Origin: GSA-30 sp036384435
GTDB taxonomy: Bacteria > Pseudomonadota > Gammaproteobacteria > Xanthomonadales > Rhodanobacteraceae
NCBI RefSeq assembly: GCF_036384435.1
Contig: NZ_DASVMI010000009.1
Location: 1-25,047, forward strand
DNA length: 25,047 bases
Direction of reading: 5' to 3'
In this document: piece by piece, positions 1-8,398 of the stretch
Layout: every line of letters starts with the position of its first letter
How positions within the stretch are numbered: position 1 is the stretch's first letter
The notes under the pieces: model-generated
What the model saw: only the letters and a program-made list of their open reading frames with translations
What the model was told of the DNA's origin: nothing
Database searches by the model: none
Position numbers and translations under genes: made by a program

Positions 1-1
1 C

Positions 2-1777
2 TACGTGACATCCTTCCAGCGGCGTACCGTCGAACAGCCGCGCGTGACCCACTCCAGCACCAAGCTCAAGCACTTCGACGTGGGCGCGGAAGGCTATTTC
101 AACCTGCTCAATCACGAGTGGAGCTGGGACGCGACGTACAACTATTCGCGCACCAATATCCGGCAGATCAGCACCGGCAACATTTATCTGCCCAATGCCG
201 CCAACGCGCTAGGCCCGACCGTCACCTTGCCCGACGGCAGTGTTGCCTGCGCCGATCCAGCCGCGCGCGCGGCCGGTTGCGTGCCTTGGAACATCCTGGC
301 AGGCCCAGGCGGAACGCCGCAATCGGTCTGGAACTATGTGGGCTATACCGGCACTGCGCGCCAAGCCAGCCAGACCGACGATATCAGCGCCAACGTCACT
401 GGCGGCCTGTTCGACCTGCCAGGCGGCACGGTGAGCATCGCTGGCGGTGTCGAGCATCGCCGCGAAAAAGGCAACTTCCGCCCTGACGCCAATGATTCGG
501 CCGGCCTGACCACCAGCCTGGCCAGCGCGCCCACGCGTGGCAGCTACATCGTCAACGAAGCCTACCTGGAACTGGATATCCCCCTGTTGCGCGATCTTCC
601 TGGTGCACAAGAGTTGGGCGTCAACGGCGCTACGCGCTATTCGCATTACAGCAACTTCGGTAGCACCACCAACAACAAATACAGCTTCCGCTGGCGTCCA
701 ATCGAAGACCTGCTCGTGCGTGGTACGTTCGCCAAGGGCTTCCGTGCGCCAACGTTGGACAACCTGTATTCGGGTAGCGGCCAAAGCTTCGAGACTTTCC
801 TCGATCCGTGCGATAGCGTCTATGGCGCATCCGCTTTCAACCCTGGCGTCGCCGCACGCTGTGGTGCGGCCGGTGTTCCGGCGAACTATCGCCAGATCGA
901 TCAGACTGGACGGGAAATTGGCAGTAGCGCCGGCGGTCAGACTCCAACGCCATTCATTTCCACGTCCAACCCGAACCTGCAACCTGAAAAATCCATCACG
1001 CGCACCATGGGCCTGGTCTACAGCCCGAACTACGTGCCTGGGCTGGACATCACGGTCGACTACTATGACGTATCCGTGCGCAATCTGATCAGCAGCGTCA
1101 ATGCGTCTTCGATTCTCAACTATTGCTACGTGCAGAACGTCTCTTCGTTCTGCAACGTATTCAAGCGCAATAGCGAGGGGACCATCACCGAACTCACCGA
1201 AAGCCTGACCAACCTGGGCTCGCTGCGCACCCAGGGCTATGATTTCGGCGTCCATTACCGCCTACCTGAAACCGCCATCGGCAGCTTCCGCGTCAGCTCC
1301 GACAGCAGCTATCTGAGCAAGTACGAGACGGTCAGCGGGCCTGGTGCCGTCACGCAGAGCAACGCGGGCTTCATGGATGGCACGACGGGGCTTTATCGCC
1401 TGCGTTCGAACTTGCAGGTCGATTGGAACCTCAAGCAGTTCGGTGCAACCTGGACCATGCGTTACTTCGCCGGCATGAAGGACAGCTGCTACAGCAACAC
1501 GGCCGATGCCGTGATCGAGTGCAGTAATCCAAACTATACCAACCCCTGGATCGGTAGCACCGGCATAGCCCGCAAGGGTTCGGTAACCTTCCATGATGCG
1601 CAATTCCGCTATACCGCGCCTTGGAAGGGCATGTTCACGGTTGGCATCAATAACGTGTTCAACAAAAAGGGGCCGTACTACTACAACGTCAACGCGGCCG
1701 GCACCGGCAGCCCGCCGTACAACCCCTCATTTGACCTCGATCGCTACTTCTATGTCTCGTATAACCAGAAGTTTTGA
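2..1777 (+). CDS. TonB-dependent outer-membrane receptor, C-terminal part (5' end outside window)
   Basis: This is the beta-barrel part of a TonB-dependent receptor, which imports a ligand (siderophore, glycan or peptide fragment, unknown here) across the outer membrane using TonB energy. The frame is open from base 2 with no start or signal peptide, so the N-terminus, TonB box and plug lie upstream of the window. About 590 residues are visible. They alternate in the manner of barrel strands and end in YNQKF, with the terminal Phe typical of outer-membrane barrels. The segment FAKGFRAPTLDNLYSG is a family hallmark. It aligns almost end to end with the complete receptor at 2351-5212, so the two are tandem paralogues. 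Paired cysteines (for example VACADP...AGCVPW and NYCYVQ...SFCNVF) suggest disulfide-closed loops. An intrinsic terminator follows 26 bases after the stop. The family call is secure; the substrate is not known. Confidence 0.93.
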   Translation, partial: YVTSFQRRTVEQPRVTHSSTKLKHFDVGAEGYFNLLNHEWSWDATYNYSRTNIRQISTGNIYLPNAANALGPTVTLPDGSVACADPAARAAGCVPWNILAGPGGTPQSVWNYVGYTGTARQASQTDDISANVTGGLFDLPGGTVSIAGGVEHRREKGNFRPDANDSAGLTTSLASAPTRGSYIVNEAYLELDIPLLRDLPGAQELGVNGATRYSHYSNFGSTTNNKYSFRWRPIEDLLVRGTFAKGFRAPTLDNLYSGSGQSFETFLDPCDSVYGASAFNPGVAARCGAAGVPANYRQIDQTGREIGSSAGGQTPTPFISTSNPNLQPEKSITRTMGLVYSPNYVPGLDITVDYYDVSVRNLISSVNASSILNYCYVQNVSSFCNVFKRNSEGTITELTESLTNLGSLRTQGYDFGVHYRLPETAIGSFRVSSDSSYLSKYETVSGPGAVTQSNAGFMDGTTGLYRLRSNLQVDWNLKQFGATWTMRYFAGMKDSCYSNTADAVIECSNPNYTNPWIGSTGIARKGSVTFHDAQFRYTAPWKGMFTVGINNVFNKKGPYYYNVNAAGTGSPPYNPSFDLDRYFYVSYNQKF

Positions 1778-1803
1778 TTTTCGGTAATTGCGCAATGCGA
1801 AAA

Positions 1804-1829
1804 GGCGGGCTAATGCCCGCCTTTTTTTT
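1804..1829 (+). terminator. Rho-independent terminator of the first receptor gene
   Basis: A 7-bp perfect stem, GGCGGGC (1804-1810) with GCCCGCC (1815-1821), closes a TAAT loop and is followed by eight T residues (1822-1829). It lies 26 bases after the receptor stop codon, so the two tandem receptors are probably transcribed separately. Confidence 0.92.
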
Positions 1830-2350
1830 GGATATTGAAAGGCAAATGTCGAGGGAAAACAGACCCGATCCTGATGCGCGCGCGACCGCACGGATAGCAT
1901 CAACTGCGCTGCTGTGTTCAGGGCGGCTGGGTGCGCTCCTGGAGAAGCCAAGCGCACTCAATCGCATGATTTTGCGCCCACTAAGAGGAACAGGCGCACC
2001 AAACTGGCGCGAAACTTGCGGCCAAACCATCGCCAGACTTTGGGTCGACTCGGTCCATCCAAGTAGATGAAATTTGTACGAAATCTGAAAAAACGACTGA
2101 AACATTGACACTGTCTTGACATAATTTTGCGCTACAACAATAAGTTAGCACGACATGCGCACAATTTTTGTGCATTACATATTGCGCTTTCGCATCTTTT
2201 TGCCTTAACTTCGACATTACATCGACTGTCCCCACGGCTCAGCGATGCCGACGCATGCTCCCTCCCCAGGGCAGGCATGCGAAATCTAGGGAACCAGACG
2301 GAGCTGCAAAAAAGCAGACCGCTGGGGATTTTTTCGGAGTTGCGAACAAT
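1830..2350. other. Intergenic region upstream of the second receptor; no gene seen
   Basis: These 521 bases separate the two receptor genes. Short ORFs occur on both strands but none has a recognisable domain or a good ribosome-binding site. From about 2060 the DNA becomes clearly more AT-rich than the genes around it, as expected of a promoter and 5' untranslated region. The candidate regulatory elements are listed separately at 2105-2173. A GGAG ribosome-binding site at 2336-2339 serves the ATG at 2351. Confidence 0.7.
2105..2173 (+). promoter_or_regulatory. Candidate promoter/operator region of the second receptor
   Basis: Two TTGACA hexamers lie 11 bases apart (2105-2110 and 2116-2121). 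Neither has a convincing TATAAT at 16-18 bases, so the promoter assignment is weak. Just downstream is a perfect 15-base inverted repeat, GCACAA-TTT-TTGTGC (2159-2173), in an AT-rich stretch. It could be a repressor or activator site, or an early mRNA hairpin. It starts about 190 bases before the ATG, implying a long leader if transcription begins near here. Confidence 0.35.
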
Positions 2351-5212
2351 ATGAAGCAAAAGTCACTGTTGGCCGCTGCCATCGCAGCGGCTCTCGTGGT
2401 GCCCGTATGGGCTTCGGCACAGGATGCCGCACCGGCACAGGCCGACCAGAGTCAAACCAAGAACCTGGAAACCATCACGGTGACCGGTTCGCGCATTCGC
2501 AGCGTGGACGTGGAAACGGCTCAGCCCGTCTTCACCATGTCCCGCGAGGATATCCAGAAGCAGGGTTACGCCAATGTCGGCGACATCCTGTCTCACCTGA
2601 CCGCGGCGGGCTCGCCCGGTTACAGCAAGTCGGCCGTGCTGACCTCCAACACCTATGCCGGTGGCTCTTACATCGACATCCGCAGCTTGGGCTTCGCCCG
2701 TACGCTGGTGCTGGTCGATGGCCGCCGCTGGGGCACCAATGCCGATGGTTTTACCGACCTGGATACGATCCCGGCCTCGATCATCGATCACATCGACGTC
2801 CTGAAGGACGGCGCCTCGGCCATCTATGGTTCTGACGCCATCGCCGGCGTGGTGAACATCATCACGCGCCAGAATATCGAAGGCGGCGACGCCAACGTCT
2901 ATTTCGGCAAGTACGGCCAGACAGACGGCACCCAGCAGCAATACGACTTCACCTGGGGCAACAAGATCGGCAAGCTGTCGTACGTTTTCAGTGGCAGCTA
3001 CAACAAGGAAGATCCGGTATGGGCGCGCGACCGCAGCTTCTCGCGCTACCCGGATGGTCCGTATCATTCGAACGTCGGCCTGTCCTCGTACGGCCCGGGC
3101 GGCCTGATCCTCAACGGTCCGGATGGTCCGCTCAAGCTCAATGCCGGCGGTGATCCGACCAAGCTCGGCGACTACCACGCCTACGACAAGACCGTCGACA
3201 ACTACAACGCCTCTCAGCAGATGATGCTGATGCCGGAAACCAAGCGTAAGTCGCTGTACGGCAAGGTCGATTATGCCTTCACCGACAACGTCAGCCTGCA
3301 TGCCGATGCCGCTTATTCGGAGCGTACGTCGATCATCCAGGTGGCCGGCTATCCGCTGGGCACCGGCAACACCGAAGTCGACGGCGTGTTCCCTGATGGC
3401 ATCACCATCAGCAAGGACAGCTACTACAACCCGCTGGGTAGCCAGCAAGGCTATGCCGATCCGACGGACCTTGAGTTCCTGCGCCGCGGCGTCGAAAGCC
3501 CGCGTATCACCAAGAACACCCTCAAGACCTACCGCGTCGGCGTGGGCCTCGATGGTGCGTTCCAGGCTGGCACGCACAACTTCAACTGGGATGTGAACGC
3601 CTACGTCAACAAGAACCACGGCGACATCTTCGGTACCGGCAACTACAACCTGCTGAACCTGGCCCAGGGCCTGGGCCCGTCCTTCAAGGACACCGACGGC
3701 GTGATCAAGTGCGGTCGTCCGGGCGCGGTCATCGCCGGTTGCACGCCGGTCAACATCCTCGGCGGCGCCGGTTCGCTTACCCCGGATCAGCTGTCGTACA
3801 TCGGCGTTACGCCGAACGGTACCTACGGCACCCTGGAAACCGGCCTTTCGGCAAACATCACCGGTGACCTTTTCCAACTGCCCGCCGGCATGGTGCAATT
3901 CGCAGGTGGCCTGGAATACCGCCGCAACGCAGGCTTCAATCGTCCGGATGATTTCTCGCAGACGGGCCTGTCGACGGATCTGGCCTCGTCGCCAACCTCG
4001 GGTAACTACCACACCAAGGAAGCCTACCTCGAGCTGAACGTGCCGGTGCTGGCTGACCTGCCATTCGCCAAGCGCCTGTCGGTGGACCTGTCGAGCCGTT
4101 ACTCCAAGTACAGCACCTTCGGCAGCACCACCAACAGCAAGTTCGGCCTGGAGTGGAAGCCGTTCGACGACCTGCTGGTTCGTGGCAGCATCGGCGAAGG
4201 TTTCCGTTCGCCGACGATCAACGACCTGTACGGCGGCACCTCGCAGACCTTCGACGTCTACACCGACCCGTGCGATACGGTCTACGGTGCGGCCGCCTTC
4301 GGCAATGCCAACGCTATCGCCAGCTGCCGTGCCGCCGGCCTGGGCCCGAACTTCCGCCAGACCGACGCCACCGGCACGCCGGTCGACTCCGCTCCTGCGC
4401 AGTCGAATACGCCGTTCCTGTCCGGCTCCAACGCCAAGCTCAAGCCGGAAACCTCGCTCAGCAAGACCCTGGGCCTGGTCTATAGCCCGAGCTACGCCGA
4501 TGGCCTGAACATCTCGCTGGACTGGTACAACATCCGTATCAACAACATCATCAGTGCCGTGAGCTCTGACGATGTGCTCGACGACTGCTATCTGCGCGGC
4601 ATTGCTTCGGCATGCGGCGAGTTCCAGCGCAACGCGGACGGCCAGGTCGTCAACCTGGTCCATACGCTGACCAACCGCGGTCGCCTGGAGACCGAAGGTT
4701 ACGACTTTGCCGTGACGTATCGCCTGCCGAAGTTCTCGTTCGGTAACTTCGTCATCCACTCGGATAACAACTACGTCAGCAAGTTCAACAATGCACCCGG
4801 CGGCGACAGCCCGACGATCTACTCGGTCGGCCAATACTCCACCTGGCGCGTGCGTTCCAATGCCAGCCTGGATTGGGACCTGGGCAACTTCGGCGCCACC
4901 TGGGGCATCCGTTACTACTCGGGCCTGAAGGAAGATTGCGTGTTCGAATGCAATCTGCCGAACTACTACACCCCGGGCGTCGGCATCACGCCGAAGCGCC
5001 AGGTCGGTGCGGTTGCGTTCAACGACCTTTCGCTGCGCTGGCATGCGCCGTGGAACGGCGAGTTCTCGATCGGTGCGAACAACGTCTTCAACAAGAAGGG
5101 CCCGTTGTTCTACACCGCTTCGAGCAACACGATCGGCAACAGCGGCTTCGTGTACAACCCGTCGTACGACTACGGTCGCTACTTCTACCTGCGTTACAAC
5201 CAGAAGTTCTAA
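2351..5212 (+). CDS. TonB-dependent outer-membrane receptor, complete
   Basis: A complete receptor of 953 residues. I chose the ATG at 2351 because it gives a textbook signal peptide (MKQKSLLAAAIAAALVVP, cleavage after ASA near residue 23) and has GGAG 11 bases upstream. The open frame extends further upstream, but that part is not protein-like. After the signal peptide comes a short Gln/Ala-rich linker, a TonB box (ETITVTGS, about residues 40-47), a plug domain (about 50-170, with LVLVDGRRW and GSDAIAGVVNIITR) and a large beta-barrel ending in YNQKF. Plug and barrel match receptors of the iron-complex/oligosaccharide type, but the ligand cannot be read from sequence. The barrel is paralogous to the truncated receptor just upstream. 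A strong terminator with a TTCG loop follows the stop. Likely expressed as a single gene. Confidence 0.95.
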   Translation: MKQKSLLAAAIAAALVVPVWASAQDAAPAQADQSQTKNLETITVTGSRIRSVDVETAQPVFTMSREDIQKQGYANVGDILSHLTAAGSPGYSKSAVLTSNTYAGGSYIDIRSLGFARTLVLVDGRRWGTNADGFTDLDTIPASIIDHIDVLKDGASAIYGSDAIAGVVNIITRQNIEGGDANVYFGKYGQTDGTQQQYDFTWGNKIGKLSYVFSGSYNKEDPVWARDRSFSRYPDGPYHSNVGLSSYGPGGLILNGPDGPLKLNAGGDPTKLGDYHAYDKTVDNYNASQQMMLMPETKRKSLYGKVDYAFTDNVSLHADAAYSERTSIIQVAGYPLGTGNTEVDGVFPDGITISKDSYYNPLGSQQGYADPTDLEFLRRGVESPRITKNTLKTYRVGVGLDGAFQAGTHNFNWDVNAYVNKNHGDIFGTGNYNLLNLAQGLGPSFKDTDGVIKCGRPGAVIAGCTPVNILGGAGSLTPDQLSYIGVTPNGTYGTLETGLSANITGDLFQLPAGMVQFAGGLEYRRNAGFNRPDDFSQTGLSTDLASSPTSGNYHTKEAYLELNVPVLADLPFAKRLSVDLSSRYSKYSTFGSTTNSKFGLEWKPFDDLLVRGSIGEGFRSPTINDLYGGTSQTFDVYTDPCDTVYGAAAFGNANAIASCRAAGLGPNFRQTDATGTPVDSAPAQSNTPFLSGSNAKLKPETSLSKTLGLVYSPSYADGLNISLDWYNIRINNIISAVSSDDVLDDCYLRGIASACGEFQRNADGQVVNLVHTLTNRGRLETEGYDFAVTYRLPKFSFGNFVIHSDNNYVSKFNNAPGGDSPTIYSVGQYSTWRVRSNASLDWDLGNFGATWGIRYYSGLKEDCVFECNLPNYYTPGVGITPKRQVGAVAFNDLSLRWHAPWNGEFSIGANNVFNKKGPLFYTASSNTIGNSGFVYNPSYDYGRYFYLRYNQKF

Positions 5213-5234
5213 GCTCTCACGAGCCAGCGCTTCG

Positions 5235-5266
5235 AAAAAAGCGGACCTTCGGGTCCGCTTTTTTTT
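5235..5266. terminator. Intrinsic terminator, probably bidirectional
   Basis: The stem GCGGACC (5241-5247) pairs with GGTCCGC (5252-5258) around a stable TTCG tetraloop, followed by eight T residues. A run of A residues lies on the left side (5235-5240), so the reverse strand also reads as hairpin plus T-run. It sits between the receptor and the convergent lemA/TPM operon and can end both transcripts. Confidence 0.92.
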
Positions 5267-5317
5267 GCCTGCATGCCTGGTGACGTCATCCCTACGAAAT
5301 GGCTTGAGGCCAACGCG

Positions 5318-5821
5318 TTAAAGAATGACGGGATCGTCCGGCAGCTCGTCGCGGTGTTTGGACCCTGCGGCCGGAAAATACTCAGCCAGCAACCGTTGTG
5401 TCGAGGTCACACCTTCGATCAATCCCAAGCGCCAGTCCTGGTGAGCGAAACGAGCGAGCATGGCCTGGCAGATATCTTTCCACGCCGCTTCATCGACGTA
5501 TCGCGCGATACCGCGATCCACCACGATCTCGATGCGGCGCTCGGCAAGCAGGATGTACAGCAGCACGCCATTGTTGTGTTCCGTATCCCATACACGCAGC
5601 CTGCAAAACACCTCCTCGGCCCGAGCCCTGACCGTCTGTCCACCGAGCACACCCAGCGGCGACAGCCTTGCCTCGATGGCAACGCGAATTTCACCGCGAT
5701 GAGTCTTCTCGCCTTTGGCCACCAGGGCACTGACTTCATCGAGCAAAGTCGCAGGAAAATGCCTGGGCAACTGCATCCAGCCGCCGAAAAGATTGCGCCA
5801 AACGCGCACGATCAGTGCCAT
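5318..5821 (-). CDS. TPM-domain protein, cytoplasmic type
   Basis: This 167-residue protein carries a TPM (TLP18.3/Psb32/MOLO-1) domain, recognisable in the core LRVWDTEHNNGVLLYILLAE and the following RRIEIVVDRGI. It has no signal peptide or clear membrane helix, unlike the TPM protein encoded just upstream. The family has been linked to phosphatase-like or membrane-assembly roles; its exact function here is not known. The ATG at 5821 was chosen because it follows the preceding gene's stop with a single base between (TGA-T-ATG) and has GGGGAG upstream, which implies translational coupling. A longer frame starting further upstream overlaps the Gly-rich tail of the neighbour in another frame and is not real. 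It is the third gene of a lemA-TPM-TPM operon that ends before the terminator at 5235-5266. Confidence 0.85.
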   Translation of the reverse strand: MALIVRVWRNLFGGWMQLPRHFPATLLDEVSALVAKGEKTHRGEIRVAIEARLSPLGVLGGQTVRARAEEVFCRLRVWDTEHNNGVLLYILLAERRIEIVVDRGIARYVDEAAWKDICQAMLARFAHQDWRLGLIEGVTSTQRLLAEYFPAAGSKHRDELPDDPVIL

Positions 5822-5822
5822 A

Positions 5823-6749
5823 TCACCAGCTCCCCGACGAACCGCCACCGCCGAAGCTACCGCCACCACCACTGAATCCGCCGCCGCCGCCGCCGCCGCC
5901 ACCGCCACCGCCGCCGCCGCTGCCCCTTCCCCAGCCGCCTCCTCCGAGGCCACCCCAACCGCCCCAACCACCCCCGCCAATCGAACGTCCTCCTTGCGAT
6001 GGCAACAGCATGAACAAGCCACCGAAAATCGCGCCGACCACCCCCATGAACAGGGATGCCACTACCCACAGGATCACGCCAACCGCTGCGCCACCCAGTA
6101 CGGCACGCCCCACGGCAGGAAAGCGGGAGAAAATGCCGCGCAAGAAAAAGGCAGCAAACAACCCGACCATCAGCGCGGTCTGCATATCCACGCCACGATG
6201 CTCACGCACGACAGGTTCCACAGGAGGCGGCAGCGACTCGCCATCAATCAATTGAGTCAGGGCTCCCACAGCGTCATGGATGCCGCCGTAGTAATCGTTG
6301 TTGCGGAATTTCGGCGCGATGTATTCGCGCGTGATACGCGCAGTCGCCGCGTCAGGCACCGCCCCCTCCAATCCGTAACCGACCTCCATGCGAACACGGC
6401 GATCATCCTTGGCGATCAGCAGGAGCAACCCGTCATCGGTGCCTTTGCGCCCGATCCGGTTGGATTCGGCCACCGCCAGCGAATAGCTCTCCAAATCCTG
6501 CGGCGCGGTACTGCTCACCATCAGCACCAGCAATTGAGCACCCTTGCGCTTTTCCAACGCAACCAACTGCGCATCGAGTTGATCGATCTGCTGCGCGGTC
6601 AGCGTGCCGGTGAGATCGGTGACATGACGCACCAGATGAGGAACCGGCACATCCTCGGCGCGACTCGCGGTCATGGCGAAAAGCATCGCCAGCATCCATA
6701 CGCCAGCAAAGCAGGAACGCCAGCACGTGATCTTGAAGAGCCTCAACAT
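5823..6749 (-). CDS. Exported TPM-domain membrane protein with Gly-rich tail (YgcG-like)
   Basis: A 308-residue protein of the YgcG type. A signal peptide or N-terminal anchor spans about residues 1-31 (cleavage near SRA/ED). A TPM domain follows at about 37-165, including QLLVLMVSST, GLLLLIAKDDRRVRMEVGYGLEG and the downstream APKFR. Two hydrophobic segments at about 188-208 and 218-250 anchor it in the membrane, and the last 55 residues are almost only Gly, Ser and Trp. A run of 14 Gly codons lies in this tail. TPM domains of this class are thought to act outside the membrane with LemA, whose gene is 61 bases upstream in the same direction. Start ATG 6749 has GCGAGG upstream. It could be called a beta-propeller-associated or repair protein in automatic annotation, but only the TPM call is supported. 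Confidence 0.88.
   Translation of the reverse strand: MLRLFKITCWRSCFAGVWMLAMLFAMTASRAEDVPVPHLVRHVTDLTGTLTAQQIDQLDAQLVALEKRKGAQLLVLMVSSTAPQDLESYSLAVAESNRIGRKGTDDGLLLLIAKDDRRVRMEVGYGLEGAVPDAATARITREYIAPKFRNNDYYGGIHDAVGALTQLIDGESLPPPVEPVVREHRGVDMQTALMVGLFAAFFLRGIFSRFPAVGRAVLGGAAVGVILWVVASLFMGVVGAIFGGLFMLLPSQGGRSIGGGGWGGWGGLGGGGWGRGSGGGGGGGGGGGGGGFSGGGGSFGGGGSSGSW
5878..5920. repeat. CCG/GGC trinucleotide repeat within the TPM gene
   Basis: An almost pure CCG trinucleotide tract, interrupted by two CCA/ACC variants, encodes the 14-glycine run on the minus strand. Its length is likely to vary by strand slippage in steps of one codon, which would change the length of the Gly tail without a frameshift. 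Confidence 0.8.
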
Positions 6750-6810
6750 AAAGCCTCGCTTTTCCAGGATCAGCTACAGGAGCAATGCCCGGCGCAAGCA
6801 GCACTCGAAT

Positions 6811-7428
6811 TCAGTGGGCGCTGGCGGGCGCGGCCGGCTTCGAACCGAAATCAACCGTCGGGGCCGTGGCAATCGCTTTTTCGTTCTCCACGGTGAAATT
6901 CGGCTTGACCTTGTAGCCGAACATCTTCGCGGTCATGTTGTTGGGAAACGTGCGGATCATCGCGTTATATTCTTCGACAGATTTGATATAACGATTTCGC
7001 GCGACGGTAATGCGGTTTTCCGTGCCTTCCAGTTGCACCTGCAAGTTCTGGAACAGATCGCTGGCTTTCAATTGCGGATAGTTCTCGCTGACCACCATCA
7101 GTCGCGACAACGCGCTGGACAGCTCACCCTGCGCCTGCTGGAACTGTTGCAGCTTCTGGGCATCGTTCAGCGAATCGCCCGATATCTGCACCGAACCGAC
7201 CTTGGCACGCGCATTGGTCACCTGGGTGAGCACGCTTTCCTCATGCTGGGCATAACCCTTGACCGTATTGACCAGGTTCGGCACCAGATCCGCACGGCGC
7301 TGGTATTGGCTCAACACTTCCGCCCAGGCCGCCTTGACGGCCTCGTCCTGACGCTGAATGGCGTTATATCCGCAGCCAGAAAGGCCGATGAGCATCACGA
7401 GCAATGCCATGATACGTAAAGCTTTCAT
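6811..7428 (-). CDS. lemA: LemA family lipoprotein
   Basis: A 205-residue LemA protein. The start ATG at 7428 was chosen over a longer frame because AAGGAG lies 9 bases upstream and the product then begins with a lipoprotein signal, hydrophobic residues 5-17 and the lipobox LSGC with Cys19. The rest is the helical LemA domain with its typical YNAIQRQDEAVKAAW, RADLVPNLVNTVKGYA and YNAMIRTFP blocks. The C-terminus is a short Ala/Pro-rich tail. LemA proteins sit at the envelope and are commonly encoded with TPM proteins, as here (two TPM genes follow at 5823-6749 and 5318-5821). The biochemical role of LemA remains poorly defined. The gene is divergent from the Sel1-repeat gene at 7592, with 163 bases between start codons that must hold both promoters. 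Confidence 0.95.
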   Translation of the reverse strand: MKALRIMALLVMLIGLSGCGYNAIQRQDEAVKAAWAEVLSQYQRRADLVPNLVNTVKGYAQHEESVLTQVTNARAKVGSVQISGDSLNDAQKLQQFQQAQGELSSALSRLMVVSENYPQLKASDLFQNLQVQLEGTENRITVARNRYIKSVEEYNAMIRTFPNNMTAKMFGYKVKPNFTVENEKAIATAPTVDFGSKPAAPASAH

Positions 7429-7591
7429 TAGGCCGATCTCCTTGGGTGGATAGCCCATTGCACCATTCGGCGCGGCGTCGTGCAATCTTGCGCTTGACTT
7501 CCGGCACTGCTCCAAAGAAACCAGGCGCGATACCCTACAGTCACAGTCGCCGGAGGGCGATTCATTCAGAGATTCAAAGGGAGGGGAAACG

Positions 7592-8350
7592 ATGAAAAGT
7601 CCATGGGGAAGGCTGGTCGTTCTGGCTATCGCATCGGCGCTGTCGATGCATGCAGCGGCGCAGGACATGAACGACAAGGCCAATCAGGAAATACTCGATG
7701 CCATGCGCCGGACATCCACGGTAGGGCATCCAGATGAGCATGGCGAGTTCCAGGGCATGCAGAAATTCGCTCGCGGCGACTACGCTGGCGCGATGCAGGA
7801 TTTCAAATATGGCGCGCGCTTCGGCGACAAGCTTTCGCAGTTGAGTATTGGCTTGATGTATCTCAACGGCCAGGGCGTGGAGAAAGATCCGGTCACTGCG
7901 TTCGCCTGGGTCGCGATCTCTGCCGAGCGCCAATACCCTCAGTTTCTCGCCACGCGAGATCGCATCTGGAGCGGTCTTGACGACCAGCAGCGCGAAAAGG
8001 CGAAAATACTGGTCGAGCAGCTCTATGCCGACTACGGCGATCCGGTGGCCAAGCCTCGTCTTGCCCATGCCATGCACCAGGCACTGGCCGATATCACCGG
8101 TACCGGTATGACCTATGCGACCGGCAATGACGTGATTTCCCTTACGCCCGACTACTACAAACGCGATTGCAACGCGCCGACCATCAATGGCGCACCCGTC
8201 GATGGTTGCAGCGACACGCTGCAGGACAAAACGCGATGGGACCCGGACCAATACATGAAAACGCGTGATGGCATGTGGCGTGGCACCGTCACGGTAGGAC
8301 AGGTCGATGGCGACGGCACGTCGCCAGATAACGGCAGGAAGACCAAATAA
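7592..8350 (+). CDS. Exported Sel1-like repeat protein
   Basis: A 252-residue secreted protein. A signal peptide covers residues 1-24 (hydrophobic VVLAIASALSM, cleavage after AAAQ or AAA). A Sel1/TPR-like helical repeat spans about residues 56-112, seen in ARGDYAGAMQDFKYGARFGD and IGLMYLNGQGVEKDPVTAFAW. The remainder is not recognised. It holds only two cysteines (193 and 206), which could form a disulfide. Sel1 repeats usually mediate protein-protein contacts, so a periplasmic scaffold role is plausible but not shown. The start is well supported by GGGAGGGG just upstream of ATG 7592. It is transcribed divergently from lemA and converges on dgkA. No partner function is evident. Confidence 0.83.
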   Translation: MKSPWGRLVVLAIASALSMHAAAQDMNDKANQEILDAMRRTSTVGHPDEHGEFQGMQKFARGDYAGAMQDFKYGARFGDKLSQLSIGLMYLNGQGVEKDPVTAFAWVAISAERQYPQFLATRDRIWSGLDDQQREKAKILVEQLYADYGDPVAKPRLAHAMHQALADITGTGMTYATGNDVISLTPDYYKRDCNAPTINGAPVDGCSDTLQDKTRWDPDQYMKTRDGMWRGTVTVGQVDGDGTSPDNGRKTK

Positions 8351-8366
8351 ATACCCTGACACATAC

Positions 8367-8394
8367 CGCGCCAGCTCCCGGCTCCAGCGGCGCG
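8367..8394. terminator. Hairpin between convergent genes, possible terminator
   Basis: CGCGCC (8367-8372) pairs with GGCGCG (8389-8394), extended inward by GCT with AGC, in the 48-base gap between the convergent Sel1-repeat gene and dgkA. There is no T-run on the + side, so a factor-independent terminator is not assured. Confidence 0.35.
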
Positions 8395-8398
8395 CTGA

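Noticed and set aside
2363..5044. Very long minus-strand open frame (893 codons) opposite the second receptor
   Set aside because: It is an antisense shadow caused by the high-GC third-position pattern of the receptor gene. It has no domain, and the receptor on the + strand is unmistakable.
5878..5920. CRISPR-like or tandem repeat array
   Set aside because: It is a trinucleotide codon repeat within a gene, without spacers. No CRISPR array or cas gene is present in the window.
5815..6255. Proline-rich + strand frame
   Set aside because: It is the complement of the Gly-rich tail of the TPM protein and has no start signal or family match.
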